From: Akkermansiaceae bacterium UBA2367 | GTDB lineage: Bacteria; Verrucomicrobiota; Verrucomicrobiia; Verrucomicrobiales; DEV007 | DNA length: 35,339 nt | Direction: 5' to 3' | NCBI GenBank assembly: GCA_002344525.1 | Contig: DDTJ01000017.1 | Location: 1-35,339 of the forward strand | Shown here: positions 22,714 through 31,221 of the stretch, piece by piece | Layout: each line of letters begins with the position of its first letter | How positions within the stretch are numbered: position 1 is the stretch's first letter | Translations under genes and position numbers: made by a program | Notes under the pieces: generated by a model | Seen by the model: only the letters and a program-made list of their open reading frames with translations | Databases searched by the model: none | What the model was told of the DNA's origin: nothing

Positions 22714-23400
22714 TCACGACACCTTCTCCAACTTCCCCCTCTGCAAAACCCGCACCGAACCCAAGGTCGCGGCGAGGGTGCGGTCATGCGTCACAACAAC
22801 GAGGGCGAGGCCTTCGGATTCATTCAGTTCGGCGAGCAGTTCCATGAGCCGTTTCGCGTTGTCCTCGTCGAGCGCTCCGGTGGGTTCGTCGGCGAGGAGG
22901 AGGCGCGGGGCGTTGACCAGCGCCCGCACCACCGCGACGCGCTGCCGCTCCCCGCCCGAGAGCTGCGAGGGCAGACGGTCGAGCTTGTCGCCGAGACCGA
23001 CCCGCTCGAAAAGCCCCTTCGCCCGGTCCGCCGCCGCCTTCGGGTCCGGGCGCTTGGCCAAGGTAAGGGTCGGGACGAGCGCGTTCTCCAGCGCAGTGCA
23101 TTGCGGCAGGAGGTGGTGCATCTGGAAGATGAAGCCGATCTTCTCCGAACGGATGCGGGCGACCGCGTCCTCGCCGAGACCGGCGGTGTCGATGCCATCG
23201 ACGACGACACGGCCCTCGGAAGGCGCGTCGAGGGTGCCTAGGAGGTTGAGCAGGGTGCTCTTCCCGCAGCCCGAAGGGCCGACGATGGCGAAGCGCTCGC
23301 CCTCGCGCACGACGAGGTCGAGTCCGTCGAGGATGCGGCGCTCCGGGGCGCCCGCATACCACTTCGACACCTTTTCCAGTTCCAAGATGGATTTGCTCAT
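22714..23400 (-). CDS. ABC transporter ATPase, LolD/MacB type
   Basis: A 228-residue ATP-binding subunit. Walker A GPSGCGKST (41-49), Q-loop Gln93, signature LSGGE (147-151), Walker B LLLADE (167-172) and H-loop His205 are all intact. The ARIRSEKIGFIFQMHHLLPQ segment is typical of the LolD/MacB/FtsE subgroup, which powers FtsX-like permeases. The long FtsX-like permease follows 53 nt downstream, so the two form one complex at the inner membrane. I chose ATG 23400 (MSKSILELEKVSK) because the domain begins there; an in-frame ATG 21 nt upstream adds residues without family support. Confidence 0.94.
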   Translation of the reverse strand: MSKSILELEKVSKWYAGAPERRILDGLDLVVREGERFAIVGPSGCGKSTLLNLLGTLDAPSEGRVVVDGIDTAGLGEDAVARIRSEKIGFIFQMHHLLPQCTALENALVPTLTLAKRPDPKAAADRAKGLFERVGLGDKLDRLPSQLSGGERQRVAVVRALVNAPRLLLADEPTGALDEDNAKRLMELLAELNESEGLALVVVTHDRTLAATLGSVRVLQRGKLEKVS

Positions 23401-23519
23401 GGTTTCGCAGGGACGGAACACGGGCGACGGGTTCCCCGCAAGGCTTACTGCCGGAAAATCGCTTTTATTTCACCTGCGTTCCTCCTCCTTGTTCAACGCG
23501 GCTCCCATCGGAGGCAATG

Positions 23520-23595
23520 GTAGAGAAGTTCGTGAGAGCTTCTCCCGCCCGGCGTTTCAAGGAACGCCCGCCGAAGTTCTCATAAACTTCGCTAC
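23520..23595. repeat. GTAG...CTAC-bounded inverted pair, family B (REP-like)
   Basis: A 76-bp unit starts GTAG (23520-23523) and ends CTAC (23592-23595). Each GTAG is followed, reading inward, by a 7-bp hairpin: AGAAGTT...AGCTTCT on the plus side and CGAAGTT...AACTTCG on the minus side. A central stem GGCGTT (23551-23556) / AACGCC (23563-23568) completes the structure. The minus-strand GTAG supplies the TAG stop (23594-23592) of the Clp-N gene. Likely doubles as a transcription terminator for it. Confidence 0.65.
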
Positions 23596-24314
23596 GGCTC
23601 GACATCCAGCGGAACGAAGTGGAACACGATCTCGGCCGGATTGCAGGGAGCGAGTTCCGCAAGGATCTCGCGTCGTGCGCTCATGACATGCTCGAACTTC
23701 CCTCCGACACTCGTCACGACCCGCGCGGCCGCGATGGCGCGAGCCCGGTCGAGTCCGACGACGATCATTGGGCAGTCCTCCTCGCCCAAGCGGATGACCT
23801 CCGTTTCGTGGATCAGCTGGCGATAGTCGGGATCGAGTTGCTTGAGAAGCTCGTCCCGCAAGCTCCCGGCATCGGTTCCGAAGCTCGCGAGCACCCTCGC
23901 CGCAAGGCCTTCTCCTTCGGCCACCAATCCAAGCAGAAGGTGTTCGGTCCCGACGTAGCTGTGATTCAGGGCCTTCGCTTCCTTGGCGGCGAGCGCGCAA
24001 ACGCGCTTCGACCGGGGCGTGAAGGGAATGGTCGGCCCGACGCTACGCCAGCCAAACCAGAACCACCGCTTTTTCCGGAGCTTCTCCGCGTCCGCCCCCT
24101 CCGGCCCATAACCCACCAGTTCGACGACCGACTGCCTCACCGCATCGAGATCGACACCGCGACTCCGCAAGACCGCCACAGCGACGCCGTTCCCGAGACG
24201 GAGAAGCCCAAGCAGGAGATGCTCGCTGCCGATAAAACCATGCCGCAGCGCCGCCGCCTCCCGTGAAAAAGCGAACGCCTGCTGGACTCTCGGGGTGCAG
24301 TTGTGACTTCGCAC
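23592..24314 (-). CDS. Stand-alone double Clp N-terminal domain protein
   Basis: A 240-residue protein with two Clp-N repeats: residues 4-70 (FTREA-like AFAFSREAAALRHGFIGSEHLLLGLL) and 97-163 (KEAKALNHSYVGTEHLLLGLV). These are the substrate- or adaptor-binding domains of ClpC/ClpA-type unfoldases, but no AAA+ ATPase module follows. The C-terminal part (about 170-240) is a different alpha/beta segment I do not recognise. It might recruit substrates to, or compete for, a ClpC or ClpA encoded elsewhere. The start is GTG at 24314, giving a family-like N-terminus. The TAG stop lies in a GTAG palindromic element, so the very C-terminus could have been altered by that insertion. Confidence 0.87.
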   Translation of the reverse strand: MRSHNCTPRVQQAFAFSREAAALRHGFIGSEHLLLGLLRLGNGVAVAVLRSRGVDLDAVRQSVVELVGYGPEGADAEKLRKKRWFWFGWRSVGPTIPFTPRSKRVCALAAKEAKALNHSYVGTEHLLLGLVAEGEGLAARVLASFGTDAGSLRDELLKQLDPDYRQLIHETEVIRLGEEDCPMIVVGLDRARAIAAARVVTSVGGKFEHVMSARREILAELAPCNPAEIVFHFVPLDVEP

Positions 24315-24329
24315 GGGATCGGGAAAACT

Positions 24330-24488
24330 CTACCAGAAACCCGCCGTCAGAGCCATCCCGTCTTTCGAGAATCCGGCCAGCAATCGCTTGTCGTTCACCC
24401 CGCGGAATTCCCCAAAGAAGACCGCCCCCTCGAAACCGCCCCAATTTTCCCTTGCGAATTGCGCCACAGGACGCAAATACAGCAGGCG
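24330..24488 (-). pseudogene. Probable relic of an outer-membrane protein C-terminus
   Basis: Reading the minus strand, 52 codons encode a protein-like stretch ending in a TAG stop. It contains RLLYLRPVAQFARENWGGFE, then EFRGVNDKRLLAGFSKDG and the end ALTAGFW. Alternating strands and a terminal aromatic residue are the hallmark of a beta-barrel outer-membrane protein. Upstream the frame runs into a poly-G stretch and then antisense to the GldA-like gene, with no start of its own. The stop is 15 nt before the Clp-N start codon. I interpret it as the 3' end of a gene whose front was lost. The remaining gap 24489-24609 holds the plus-strand promoter region. Confidence 0.45.
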
Positions 24489-24609
24489 TCCAACCCCGCC
24501 CCCCCCGGTCCGCCCCCCGTGTTGGCGTCGGCTCGATTTTTTTCGTGAATTCCTGAGACAAATCGGGAAAGGGAGGACGCTTTCCAACCCGAACCCATCG
24601 GTTTCAACC

Positions 24610-25560
24610 ATGATAGAAGTCGAAAACCTCCATAAACACTTCGGCTCCAAAGTGGCGGTAGACGGAGTCTCCTTCACCGTCAAAAAGGGCGAAGTCCTCG
24701 GATTCCTCGGACCCAACGGGGCCGGGAAATCGACCACGATGCGAATGGTCACGGGCTTCCTCCCCGCGACGAAGGGCCGCGTCCGCATCGGCGGGGCGGA
24801 CATCGAGGAGAACGAGATCGAGGCGAAGTCGAAGATCGGCTACCTGCCCGAGGCCGCCCCGCTCTACTCGGACATGACCGTCGAGGCCTTCCTCCGTTTC
24901 GCCGCCGAGATGCGCCGCGTCCCCGCCGGGGAGATCCAGGCGGCGGTGGATCGAGCCATCGAGACGACCTTCCTCGAACCGGTGCGCCACCAGAGCGTGG
25001 ACACCCTCTCGAAAGGCTACCGCCACCGCACCTGCTTCGCGCAGTCCATCATCCACGATCCCGAGGTCCTCATCCTCGACGAACCCACCGACGGTCTCGA
25101 TCCGAACCAGAAACACGAGATCCGCCAGCTCATCCGCCGCATGGGCGAGACCAAGGCGATCCTTTTCTCGACCCACATCCTTGAGGAGGTCGAGGCCTCC
25201 TGCACCCGCGCCATCATCATCGACCGCGGCCGCGTCGTCGCCGACGGCACTCCGGAGGAGCTGAAGGCCAAGGCGACCAACGCCGGGACCGTCGTGCTCC
25301 GGGCCACGGGCCTCGCGGGCAGCGGCATCCGCGCGGAATTGGAAAAGCTCGACGCCACCGCCTCGGTCGAGGTGGTCGAGTCGAGCGACGAGGGCCTCAC
25401 CGCCCGCATCCAGCCCGCCAAGGGCAAGGCCGACCAGCTCTCCGCCGCCGTCTTCGGCCTGTGCAAGGACAAGAGCCTGACCGTCCACGAACTGAAGGTC
25501 GAGGAAGGACGCCTCGACCTGCTCTTCCGCGAGATCACGAAGAAGGAGACCGAGAAATAA
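24610..25560 (+). CDS. ABC transporter ATPase, GldA-like
   Basis: A 316-residue ATPase. Walker A GPNGAGKST (34-42), a Q-loop position with the GldA-type YLPEAAPLY (78-86), signature LSKGYRHR (133-140), Walker B VLILDEP (153-159) and His189 are visible. A C-terminal regulatory region (about 225-316) follows. It resembles the GldA subunit named in Bacteroidetes gliding, but cassettes of this kind occur widely in non-gliding bacteria. It heads a four-gene cassette with the permease, the GldG-like auxiliary protein and a DUF4340 protein (gaps of about 36-40 nt), so all four are probably one transcript and one membrane complex. The ATG at 24610 begins directly at the ABC domain. Confidence 0.93.
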   Translation: MIEVENLHKHFGSKVAVDGVSFTVKKGEVLGFLGPNGAGKSTTMRMVTGFLPATKGRVRIGGADIEENEIEAKSKIGYLPEAAPLYSDMTVEAFLRFAAEMRRVPAGEIQAAVDRAIETTFLEPVRHQSVDTLSKGYRHRTCFAQSIIHDPEVLILDEPTDGLDPNQKHEIRQLIRRMGETKAILFSTHILEEVEASCTRAIIIDRGRVVADGTPEELKAKATNAGTVVLRATGLAGSGIRAELEKLDATASVEVVESSDEGLTARIQPAKGKADQLSAAVFGLCKDKSLTVHELKVEEGRLDLLFREITKKETEK

Positions 25561-25600
25561 GCCCATCGGCCCGCCATCACAGAACCCTTCCCCCGAATCC

Positions 25601-26440
25601 ATGGACGCCCTGATCACCCTCCTCCTCGAATTCGCGATCCCGACGCTGGTCGTCGCCGCGGTCTTCGTCGCCCTGCTCCTCTACGCCCTGCCGCGCGAGG
25701 TGCGCACCATCTTCAAGCGGGAGCTGAAGAGCTACTTCACCTCGCCCATCGCCTACGTGCTCTTCGTCGTCTTCCTCGGCATCTCGAACGCGCTCTCCTT
25801 CTTCTTCACGGGCGTGCTCGAAGGCGGCGAGGCGGACCTCTTCCTCCCTTACTTCCAATACCTGCCTTGGTATCTCATCCTCATCGCGCCCGCCGTGGGG
25901 ATGCGCCTCTGGTCGGAGGAGCAGCGCCTCGGCACCTTGGAACTGATCCTGACGATGCCCCTCGCGCCCTGGCACGCCATCCTCGGCAAATACCTCGCCG
26001 CAGCCGTGGTCCTCTTCACCATGCTCGTGCTATCCTTCCCCATCGTCTGGACGATCAACTTCCTCGGCGAACCGGACAACGGGGTCATCCTCGCGGGTTT
26101 CGTCGCGACCTACCTCGTCGCCCTCTGCTTCCTCGCCGTGACCTCGGTGGTCTCGGCGATCACCCGCAGCCAGCTCGTCGCCCTGCTCGTCTCGGTGGCG
26201 ATCTGCCTCGTCCTCTGGCTCGGCGGCCTCCCCCACCTCAGCGAGATGCTCATGAACCTGAAGGGCGGCTGGCTCGTGGCTTGGCCGGTCCTGAAGCTGA
26301 TCAACTCCGTCGGGGTGATGCCGCATTTCACCGAACTGGCCAAGGGCGTGCTCGGCCTGCGCGACCTCGTCTTCTTCGTCACCTTCATCGCCTTCTGCCT
26401 CTTCGCGACCTCGGTCGCGATCCGTGTGAAACGGGCCTGA
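25601..26440 (+). CDS. ABC-2 family permease, GldF-like
   Basis: A 279-residue integral membrane protein with seven or so hydrophobic segments. After a first segment (about 8-28), the canonical opening FKRELKSYFTSPIAYVLFVVF (38-58) appears, as in GldF and other ABC-2 permeases. EEQRLGTLELILTMPL (107-122) is the usual cytoplasmic coupling region. The extra N-terminal helix before the canonical start is longer than in many relatives, so the true start might be internal, but no SD sequence decides it. Works with the GldA-like ATPase 40 nt upstream. Substrate unknown. Confidence 0.92.
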   Translation: MDALITLLLEFAIPTLVVAAVFVALLLYALPREVRTIFKRELKSYFTSPIAYVLFVVFLGISNALSFFFTGVLEGGEADLFLPYFQYLPWYLILIAPAVGMRLWSEEQRLGTLELILTMPLAPWHAILGKYLAAAVVLFTMLVLSFPIVWTINFLGEPDNGVILAGFVATYLVALCFLAVTSVVSAITRSQLVALLVSVAICLVLWLGGLPHLSEMLMNLKGGWLVAWPVLKLINSVGVMPHFTELAKGVLGLRDLVFFVTFIAFCLFATSVAIRVKRA

Positions 26441-26476
26441 CCGAACTGTTTTCCACCCCCCTTCCGATCCCCCCCC

Positions 26477-28537
26477 ATGAGTGAATCGAAAGCAGCCTCT
26501 CCCGCGAAACTGAGCCGCCGCGCCACCGCCCTCGTCGGGCTCGTCGCGGCCTTCGCCGTCGCCCTGCTCGTCAACTTCGTCGCCGGCAAGCTGAGCTTCC
26601 GCGCCGACCTCACAGAGTACGACGTCTACACCCTCTCCGAGGGCACCTCGAACATCCTCTCGCGCCTCGAAACGCCCGTCGAACTGCGCTACTACGTCAA
26701 CGACGACGCGAAGACGATGAGCCCGAACGAGCGCGCCCGCGCCCGCCGCGTCAGCGACCTCCTCGCCGAGTTCGCCCGGAGCGCCCCGACGAAGGAGATC
26801 GAGATCACGGACGACAAGGGCGAGTTCGTGAAGAAGAAGGTCAAGATGCTGACGGTGAAGAAGCTCAACCCCGAGCCGAACACCGACGCCGAGGACTCCG
26901 CCGTCATCGACGGCCTCCGCGCCAGCCTCTCGGGCGAGACGAACAACGAGGTCTACTTCGGCATCGCGATCCAGTGCCTCGACTCGGTGGAGGCCATCCC
27001 CTTCGTCCCGGCGAAGCCCGAGACGACGCTGGAATACGACCTCGCCCGCGCCATCTCCAGCGTCCACGGGGGCAAGAAGAAGAAGATCGCCGTGATGACG
27101 AGCATGCCCGTTGGCGGCGGCTTCGGCGGCAATTTCCAAGCCCCTCCGCAGCAGCCGTGGATGTTCTACGAACTCCTCAGCCGGGACTACGAGGTCGAGA
27201 CGATCCCGCCCACCACGACGGAGATCCCCGAGGGCACCACGACCCTCATCGTCGTGCATCCCTTCGACCTCGCCGACGAAGGCCAATTCGCCATCGACCA
27301 GTATCTGCTCAAAGGCGGGAACGTGATCGCCTTCGTCGATCCGAACTTCTTCTATGCCCAAGCCATGGCCGGAGGCCAGCCGCAGTTCCCCGGAATGCCG
27401 CCGCAGGGAGGCCCCGGCCCCTCCTCCGACCTCGACAAGCTCTTCAAAGCCTGGGGCGTGAAATACGACATGAACCGCGTCCTCGCCGATCTCGATTCCG
27501 CGACCGAGATCCTCCAGCGCGGCAACTACTCCCCCACCTTCCTCACCCTCGACCGCAAGGCCCTCGGCTCCGATCCGAAAGCTCCCGGGCTGACCGATCC
27601 GGTCACGAGCCTGCTCAACCAGCTCAACCTGCTGACCCCCGGCGCCTTCGAGGTCTCCCCTCCAGAGGGTGTGACGTCCGAGAGCCTCGTCCTTTCCTCG
27701 GTGGAAAACCAGCTCATCGGCTCCTTCGACGCCGATCCGAGGACGGAAGGCGGGGCCGACCGCATCCGCGAGAAGTTCGAACGCTACGGCCAACGCCGCT
27801 CGTTCGTGGTGCGTTTGTCAGGGGAGTTCCCCACTGCCTTCCCCGAGGGCAATCCCGCCAAGCAGGACGAAGCCGCCGAAGAGGGCGGCAACGCCGACGA
27901 AAAGAAAGAGGAAGGCGAGAAGGCCAAAGAGAAGGCTGAAAAGAAGGAGGACAACTCCCTCAAGAAGTCCTCCGCTCCGGGCCGCGTTTTCCTCATCGCC
28001 GACGTGGATTTCATCTACGACGCCACCGTGGTGCGCCGCAACCAGATCCCCGGCCTGAACATCTCCGTCCCCGAAATGCTGAACGAGAATCTCACCCTCG
28101 TGCAGAACGCGGCGGAGCAGATGTCGGGCGATCCCGACCTCATCAAAGTGCGCAGCCGCACCGGGGTGAGCCGTCCTTTCACGAAGCAGACCGAGTGGTA
28201 TCGCGAAGCGCAGCAGCAATACGCCGCCCAGGTCGCCGAGTTCAGCGAGAAGAAGAAGGAGGCCGAGCGGAAGCTGAACGAGATCATCCAGAAGACGCCG
28301 GAAAATATCGATCAGGCCCTCCTCTCGTCCGAAGTGCAGGCGGAGTTGAAGAAGCTGCGCCAGGATGGAATCGAGTTCAGCCGCCGCGAGCGCGAACTCC
28401 AGAAGGAGGTCACCCGCGAGTTCCGGCGCAAGCTCGCGACCTTCAAATTCGGCAACACCCTCGTCATGCCCGTGGTCGTGATCCTCGCCGGACTCACCGT
28501 CGCCATCCTCCGCCGTCGCCAGATCGCAGCGCGGTGA
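26477..28537 (+). CDS. GldG-like ABC transporter auxiliary protein
   Basis: A 686-residue protein with membrane helices at about 17-37 and 661-678 and a large extracytoplasmic part between them, matching the ABC-type auxiliary family (PF09822) that includes GldG. The domain start RADLTEYDVYTLSEGTSNIL (42-61) is characteristic. TLIVVHPFDLADEGQFAIDQ (256-275) and GNVIAFVDPN (281-290) belong to the same fold. A Glu/Lys/Ala-rich low-complexity stretch (about 462-497) splits the domain. A predicted coiled coil (about 575-650) precedes the last helix. Likely couples the transporter to the cell envelope. Intact; 36 nt after the permease. Confidence 0.92.
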   Translation: MSESKAASPAKLSRRATALVGLVAAFAVALLVNFVAGKLSFRADLTEYDVYTLSEGTSNILSRLETPVELRYYVNDDAKTMSPNERARARRVSDLLAEFARSAPTKEIEITDDKGEFVKKKVKMLTVKKLNPEPNTDAEDSAVIDGLRASLSGETNNEVYFGIAIQCLDSVEAIPFVPAKPETTLEYDLARAISSVHGGKKKKIAVMTSMPVGGGFGGNFQAPPQQPWMFYELLSRDYEVETIPPTTTEIPEGTTTLIVVHPFDLADEGQFAIDQYLLKGGNVIAFVDPNFFYAQAMAGGQPQFPGMPPQGGPGPSSDLDKLFKAWGVKYDMNRVLADLDSATEILQRGNYSPTFLTLDRKALGSDPKAPGLTDPVTSLLNQLNLLTPGAFEVSPPEGVTSESLVLSSVENQLIGSFDADPRTEGGADRIREKFERYGQRRSFVVRLSGEFPTAFPEGNPAKQDEAAEEGGNADEKKEEGEKAKEKAEKKEDNSLKKSSAPGRVFLIADVDFIYDATVVRRNQIPGLNISVPEMLNENLTLVQNAAEQMSGDPDLIKVRSRTGVSRPFTKQTEWYREAQQQYAAQVAEFSEKKKEAERKLNEIIQKTPENIDQALLSSEVQAELKKLRQDGIEFSRRERELQKEVTREFRRKLATFKFGNTLVMPVVVILAGLTVAILRRRQIAAR

Positions 28538-28577
28538 GCCTCCCGCCCGAAACCCTTATCCTGACATTGCACGAATC

Positions 28578-29978
28578 ATGGGAACGAAAACATTGATCCG
28601 ACTGCTCATCGCCCTCGCCCTGCTCGGCGGGGTCGCCGCGATCCTCCACTTCGCCGGTTCGGGCGGGGCCGTCTCCGAAGTCGGCTCCTCCACGACCAAA
28701 CGGAAGGTCTACGAGGATTTCCCGATCAACGAAGTCGCCAAAATCGTCATCAAGCAGAAGGAAGGCTCCCTCACCCTCGCCAAAGGCGCGGGGACTTGGG
28801 AAGTCGCCGAGCGCGAGGGCTATCCCGCCAACGCCGAGCCCGTCGTCGGTCTGCTCCGCAAAATCTGGGATCTGAACGTGGTCCAGCCCATCACCATCGG
28901 ACGCACGCAATACGGCCGCCTCGGCCTGCTCGATCCCTCCGATGAGGGCGCGGCGGCCGACGAGACCGCGACGATCCTGACCTTCCAGGACAAGGACGGC
29001 AAGGATCTCTCCTCCCTCTGGCTCGGCAAGGTCTACGAGCGCAACGAAGGCCGCCCCGACCCCTACAGCGGCGGCATGGCCAGGACCGACGCGGGCCGCT
29101 ACGTGAAGCGTGGCGACGGGAACGCCGTCCACCTCGTGGGCGACACCTTCGCCGACGTGAAGACCGAGGCCCCCGACTGGCTCGACAAGAGCTTCTTCCG
29201 CGTCGAGAAGATCCAATCCATCGAGATCGTCTCCGCCTCGAAGGACGACGACTGGAAGCTGGAGCGCGCCGACGAGTCCACCGACTTCACCCTCGCCAAG
29301 GCCACCGCGACCGAGAAGCTCGACCCGAACAAGGTCGCGAGCATGAAGTCCGCCTTCTCCAACTCCCAGTTCGAGGATGTCTTCATCGGCGAGGAGAAGG
29401 GCCAGCAAAAGACCGACCAAACCACCTTCAAGATCGCCACCTTCGACGGCTTCCAATACGAAATCTCCGTCGGAGGGAAGAACGATCTGAACGAACTGCC
29501 GCTCGTCCTCAAAGTCTCCGCCGAACTGCCCAAGGAGCGCAAGCCCGGCGAAGAGGAAAGCGACGAGGAGAAGAAAAAGCTCGATCAGGAATCCGCCGAC
29601 CGCGTCGCCGCCCTGCAAAAGAAACTCGACCAGGAGAAGAAGCTGGAGGGCCACGTCTTCAAAGTGCGCAGCTACCTTGTGGACACGATCACGAAGAAGC
29701 GCTCCGAGCTTCTGGAGGAGAAGAAAGAGGAAACCGCTAAGGCCGAGGAAGTCGCCCCCGGCGTCTCCCTGCCAGTGCCTGCGCCTCCGGCGCCAGCGCC
29801 GGAGGCGAAACCCGAAGCGCCGAAGCCCGAAGCCCCAGCCCCCGAGGCGAAACCGGAACCCGCCCTGGAAGCGAAACCCGAAGCGCCGAAGCCCGAAGCA
29901 CCGGCTCCCGAGGCGAAGCCGGCACCCGCCCCTGCCGCGCAAGAGGCGGGCGATGCCGCTCCGGCTCCGAAGGATTGA
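28578..29978 (+). CDS. DUF4340 protein of the GldAFG cassette
   Basis: A 466-residue membrane-anchored protein: one N-terminal helix (about 7-25) and a repeated beta-rich extracytoplasmic part typical of DUF4340. Segments such as INEVAKIVIKQKEGSLTLAK (50-69) and LDKSFFRVEKIQSIEIVSAS show the paired pattern of this family, which accompanies GldG-like proteins. The C-terminus (from about 394) is Pro/Ala/Glu/Lys-rich and contains a 22-residue unit duplicated in tandem (DNA 29802-29867 and 29868-29933), probably a spacer through the periplasm or cell wall. Role unknown. Ends 328 nt before the next, convergent gene. Confidence 0.9.
   Translation: MGTKTLIRLLIALALLGGVAAILHFAGSGGAVSEVGSSTTKRKVYEDFPINEVAKIVIKQKEGSLTLAKGAGTWEVAEREGYPANAEPVVGLLRKIWDLNVVQPITIGRTQYGRLGLLDPSDEGAAADETATILTFQDKDGKDLSSLWLGKVYERNEGRPDPYSGGMARTDAGRYVKRGDGNAVHLVGDTFADVKTEAPDWLDKSFFRVEKIQSIEIVSASKDDDWKLERADESTDFTLAKATATEKLDPNKVASMKSAFSNSQFEDVFIGEEKGQQKTDQTTFKIATFDGFQYEISVGGKNDLNELPLVLKVSAELPKERKPGEEESDEEKKKLDQESADRVAALQKKLDQEKKLEGHVFKVRSYLVDTITKKRSELLEEKKEETAKAEEVAPGVSLPVPAPPAPAPEAKPEAPKPEAPAPEAKPEPALEAKPEAPKPEAPAPEAKPAPAPAAQEAGDAAPAPKD
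29802..29933 (+). repeat. 66-bp tandem duplication inside the DUF4340 gene
   Basis: Two in-frame 66-nt copies encode EAKPEAPKPEAPAPEAKP-type units of 22 residues, differing at several synonymous and a few replacement positions. It lengthens the Pro-rich tail. Such arrays tend to vary in copy number between strains. Confidence 0.8.
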
Positions 29979-30024
29979 GGCGGAATTCCAAATAGACAAC
30001 CTTTCGGGATTCGGGACGGTCGTC

Positions 30025-30111
30025 CCATCTGCGAAAATTTGCGGACATCTGCGTCAAAAAAGAATGGGGAACGCAAATTTCCACGGATGAAACGCGGATT
30101 GGCGCAGATGG
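30025..30111. repeat. Nested inverted repeats of decamer units (ATCTGCG type)
   Basis: ATCTGCGAAA, ATTTGCGGAC and ATCTGCGTC repeat with an exact 10-nt period from 30027. CCATCTGCG (30025-30033) pairs with CGCAGATGG (30103-30111), and ATTTGCG (30037-30043) with CGCAAAT (30072-30078). It lies between convergent genes. The rest of the gap 29979-30306 holds no convincing gene. Confidence 0.65.
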
Positions 30112-30306
30112 AGGAGCTTTCGCGAGATCCTTCACCTGCTGCCGCAAGGTCCCCGCCAATCCGAAAAGATGACTTCGGTATTGATCCCGAGATTCTTCCG
30201 GAAGAGCGCTCTGCTCGCTCGTCTCCACCCAAAGAGGCCGACATTCCTTCGATCAACCGTCCCGCCACACCAAGATCCGCGCTCTACGAGAGCCTGAAAC
30301 AGCACC

Positions 30307-31221
30307 TCAGAACAACTCAAAATCGATCAGGTCGTCGCCCACGCCGGGTTTCAAAGCGGTCTCGCTGTGGGCGTTCTTCGTCACGAGGGTGGCGATGGCC
30401 TCATCCACTTCGACTTGGTTCACCTTCACCCAACCGAGGATGTCGCCCCCCCGCCGGACCGCGAAACGCTGGTCGATGGACACACCTTGGGCCGATCCGG
30501 CGTTGAAGGTGACGATACCCCATTCGGAATCGTAGCTCGTCACCTTCGCCAGAGAGGGCTGGGCCATCACCTGCGAACGCATCCGCCGCAGGCGCTCATC
30601 GAGCTCCGGGTTCCCGCCGGGAGGATTCTCGACCGCGTTGCGGAGGAACTCGGGCAATTCGGAGGTGATCTCGGCGTTTCCCGTCCCGGCACTATCGGCG
30701 GCGGGGGCGGAGGTTCCGGGGGTGGCGGCGCCGGTCCTGCCCGCGACTTCGTTGAAGCGCTGCTCGGTCTGGCGGCTCTGCTCGCGGGCCTGGTCAAGCG
30801 AGGCCCTCAGGCTGGCGATGTCGGGATCCTCCGGCACGGGCAGGGAGGATTCGACCTGCCGTCCGGCCTCCGGGGGATAGGCGGAGACGGACTCCCCCGT
30901 TCCGGCAATGTAGACGGGATTACCTTGGGCGTCGTAGAGCACCGTCCCCGGGGCCGGTGCGGGTGCGGTCGCGGCGGGAGTCGTGACGGCGGGCTGGGCC
31001 GGCGCGGAGGCGGCGGAAGGAGCTGCGGCAGCGGGATAGCCGAGGCGCTGCATAAGTCGCTCTTCCTTATCCGCGAATTCCTTTTCCAAGCTCGAACGAA
31101 CGGAATCCCGGTAGGTCAGGGCACCCACCACAAGAAGGAGTGCCGCCGCGATGCCGAAGGCGATGATGGGAGTGTGGTTCGGCGATCTCCGTTCGCCGAT
31201 GATGTCGTCTGGGCCAATCAT
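30307..31221 (-). CDS. Membrane-anchored protein with SH3-like C-terminus
   Basis: A 304-residue protein with a single membrane helix (about 18-36), then a short coiled segment (DSVRSSLEKEFADKEERLMQ) and an Ala/Pro-rich linker (about 63-92). A second helical stretch (about 130-160) and a C-terminal beta domain (about 225-304) follow. The latter reads SEWGIVTFNAGSAQGVSIDQ, then RFAVRRGGDILGWVKVNQVEVDEA, a small-barrel (SH3-like) pattern common in envelope proteins of this group. Function unknown; the bulk should be periplasmic. I chose ATG 31221 (MIGPDDIIGERR); longer in-frame starts cross the MarR terminator. It follows the MarR gene by 223 nt, beyond a strong terminator, so it is probably transcribed separately. 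Confidence 0.78.
   Translation of the reverse strand: MIGPDDIIGERRSPNHTPIIAFGIAAALLLVVGALTYRDSVRSSLEKEFADKEERLMQRLGYPAAAAPSAASAPAQPAVTTPAATAPAPAPGTVLYDAQGNPVYIAGTGESVSAYPPEAGRQVESSLPVPEDPDIASLRASLDQAREQSRQTEQRFNEVAGRTGAATPGTSAPAADSAGTGNAEITSELPEFLRNAVENPPGGNPELDERLRRMRSQVMAQPSLAKVTSYDSEWGIVTFNAGSAQGVSIDQRFAVRRGGDILGWVKVNQVEVDEAIATLVTKNAHSETALKPGVGDDLIDFELF

Noticed and set aside
30039..30506. Plus-strand open frame that would cover part of the gap 29979-30306
   Set aside because: Its first part translates the decamer repeat and its last part is antisense to the SH3-like protein; third-position GC is low and no homology is apparent. A minus-strand alternative starting at 30228 was equally unconvincing.
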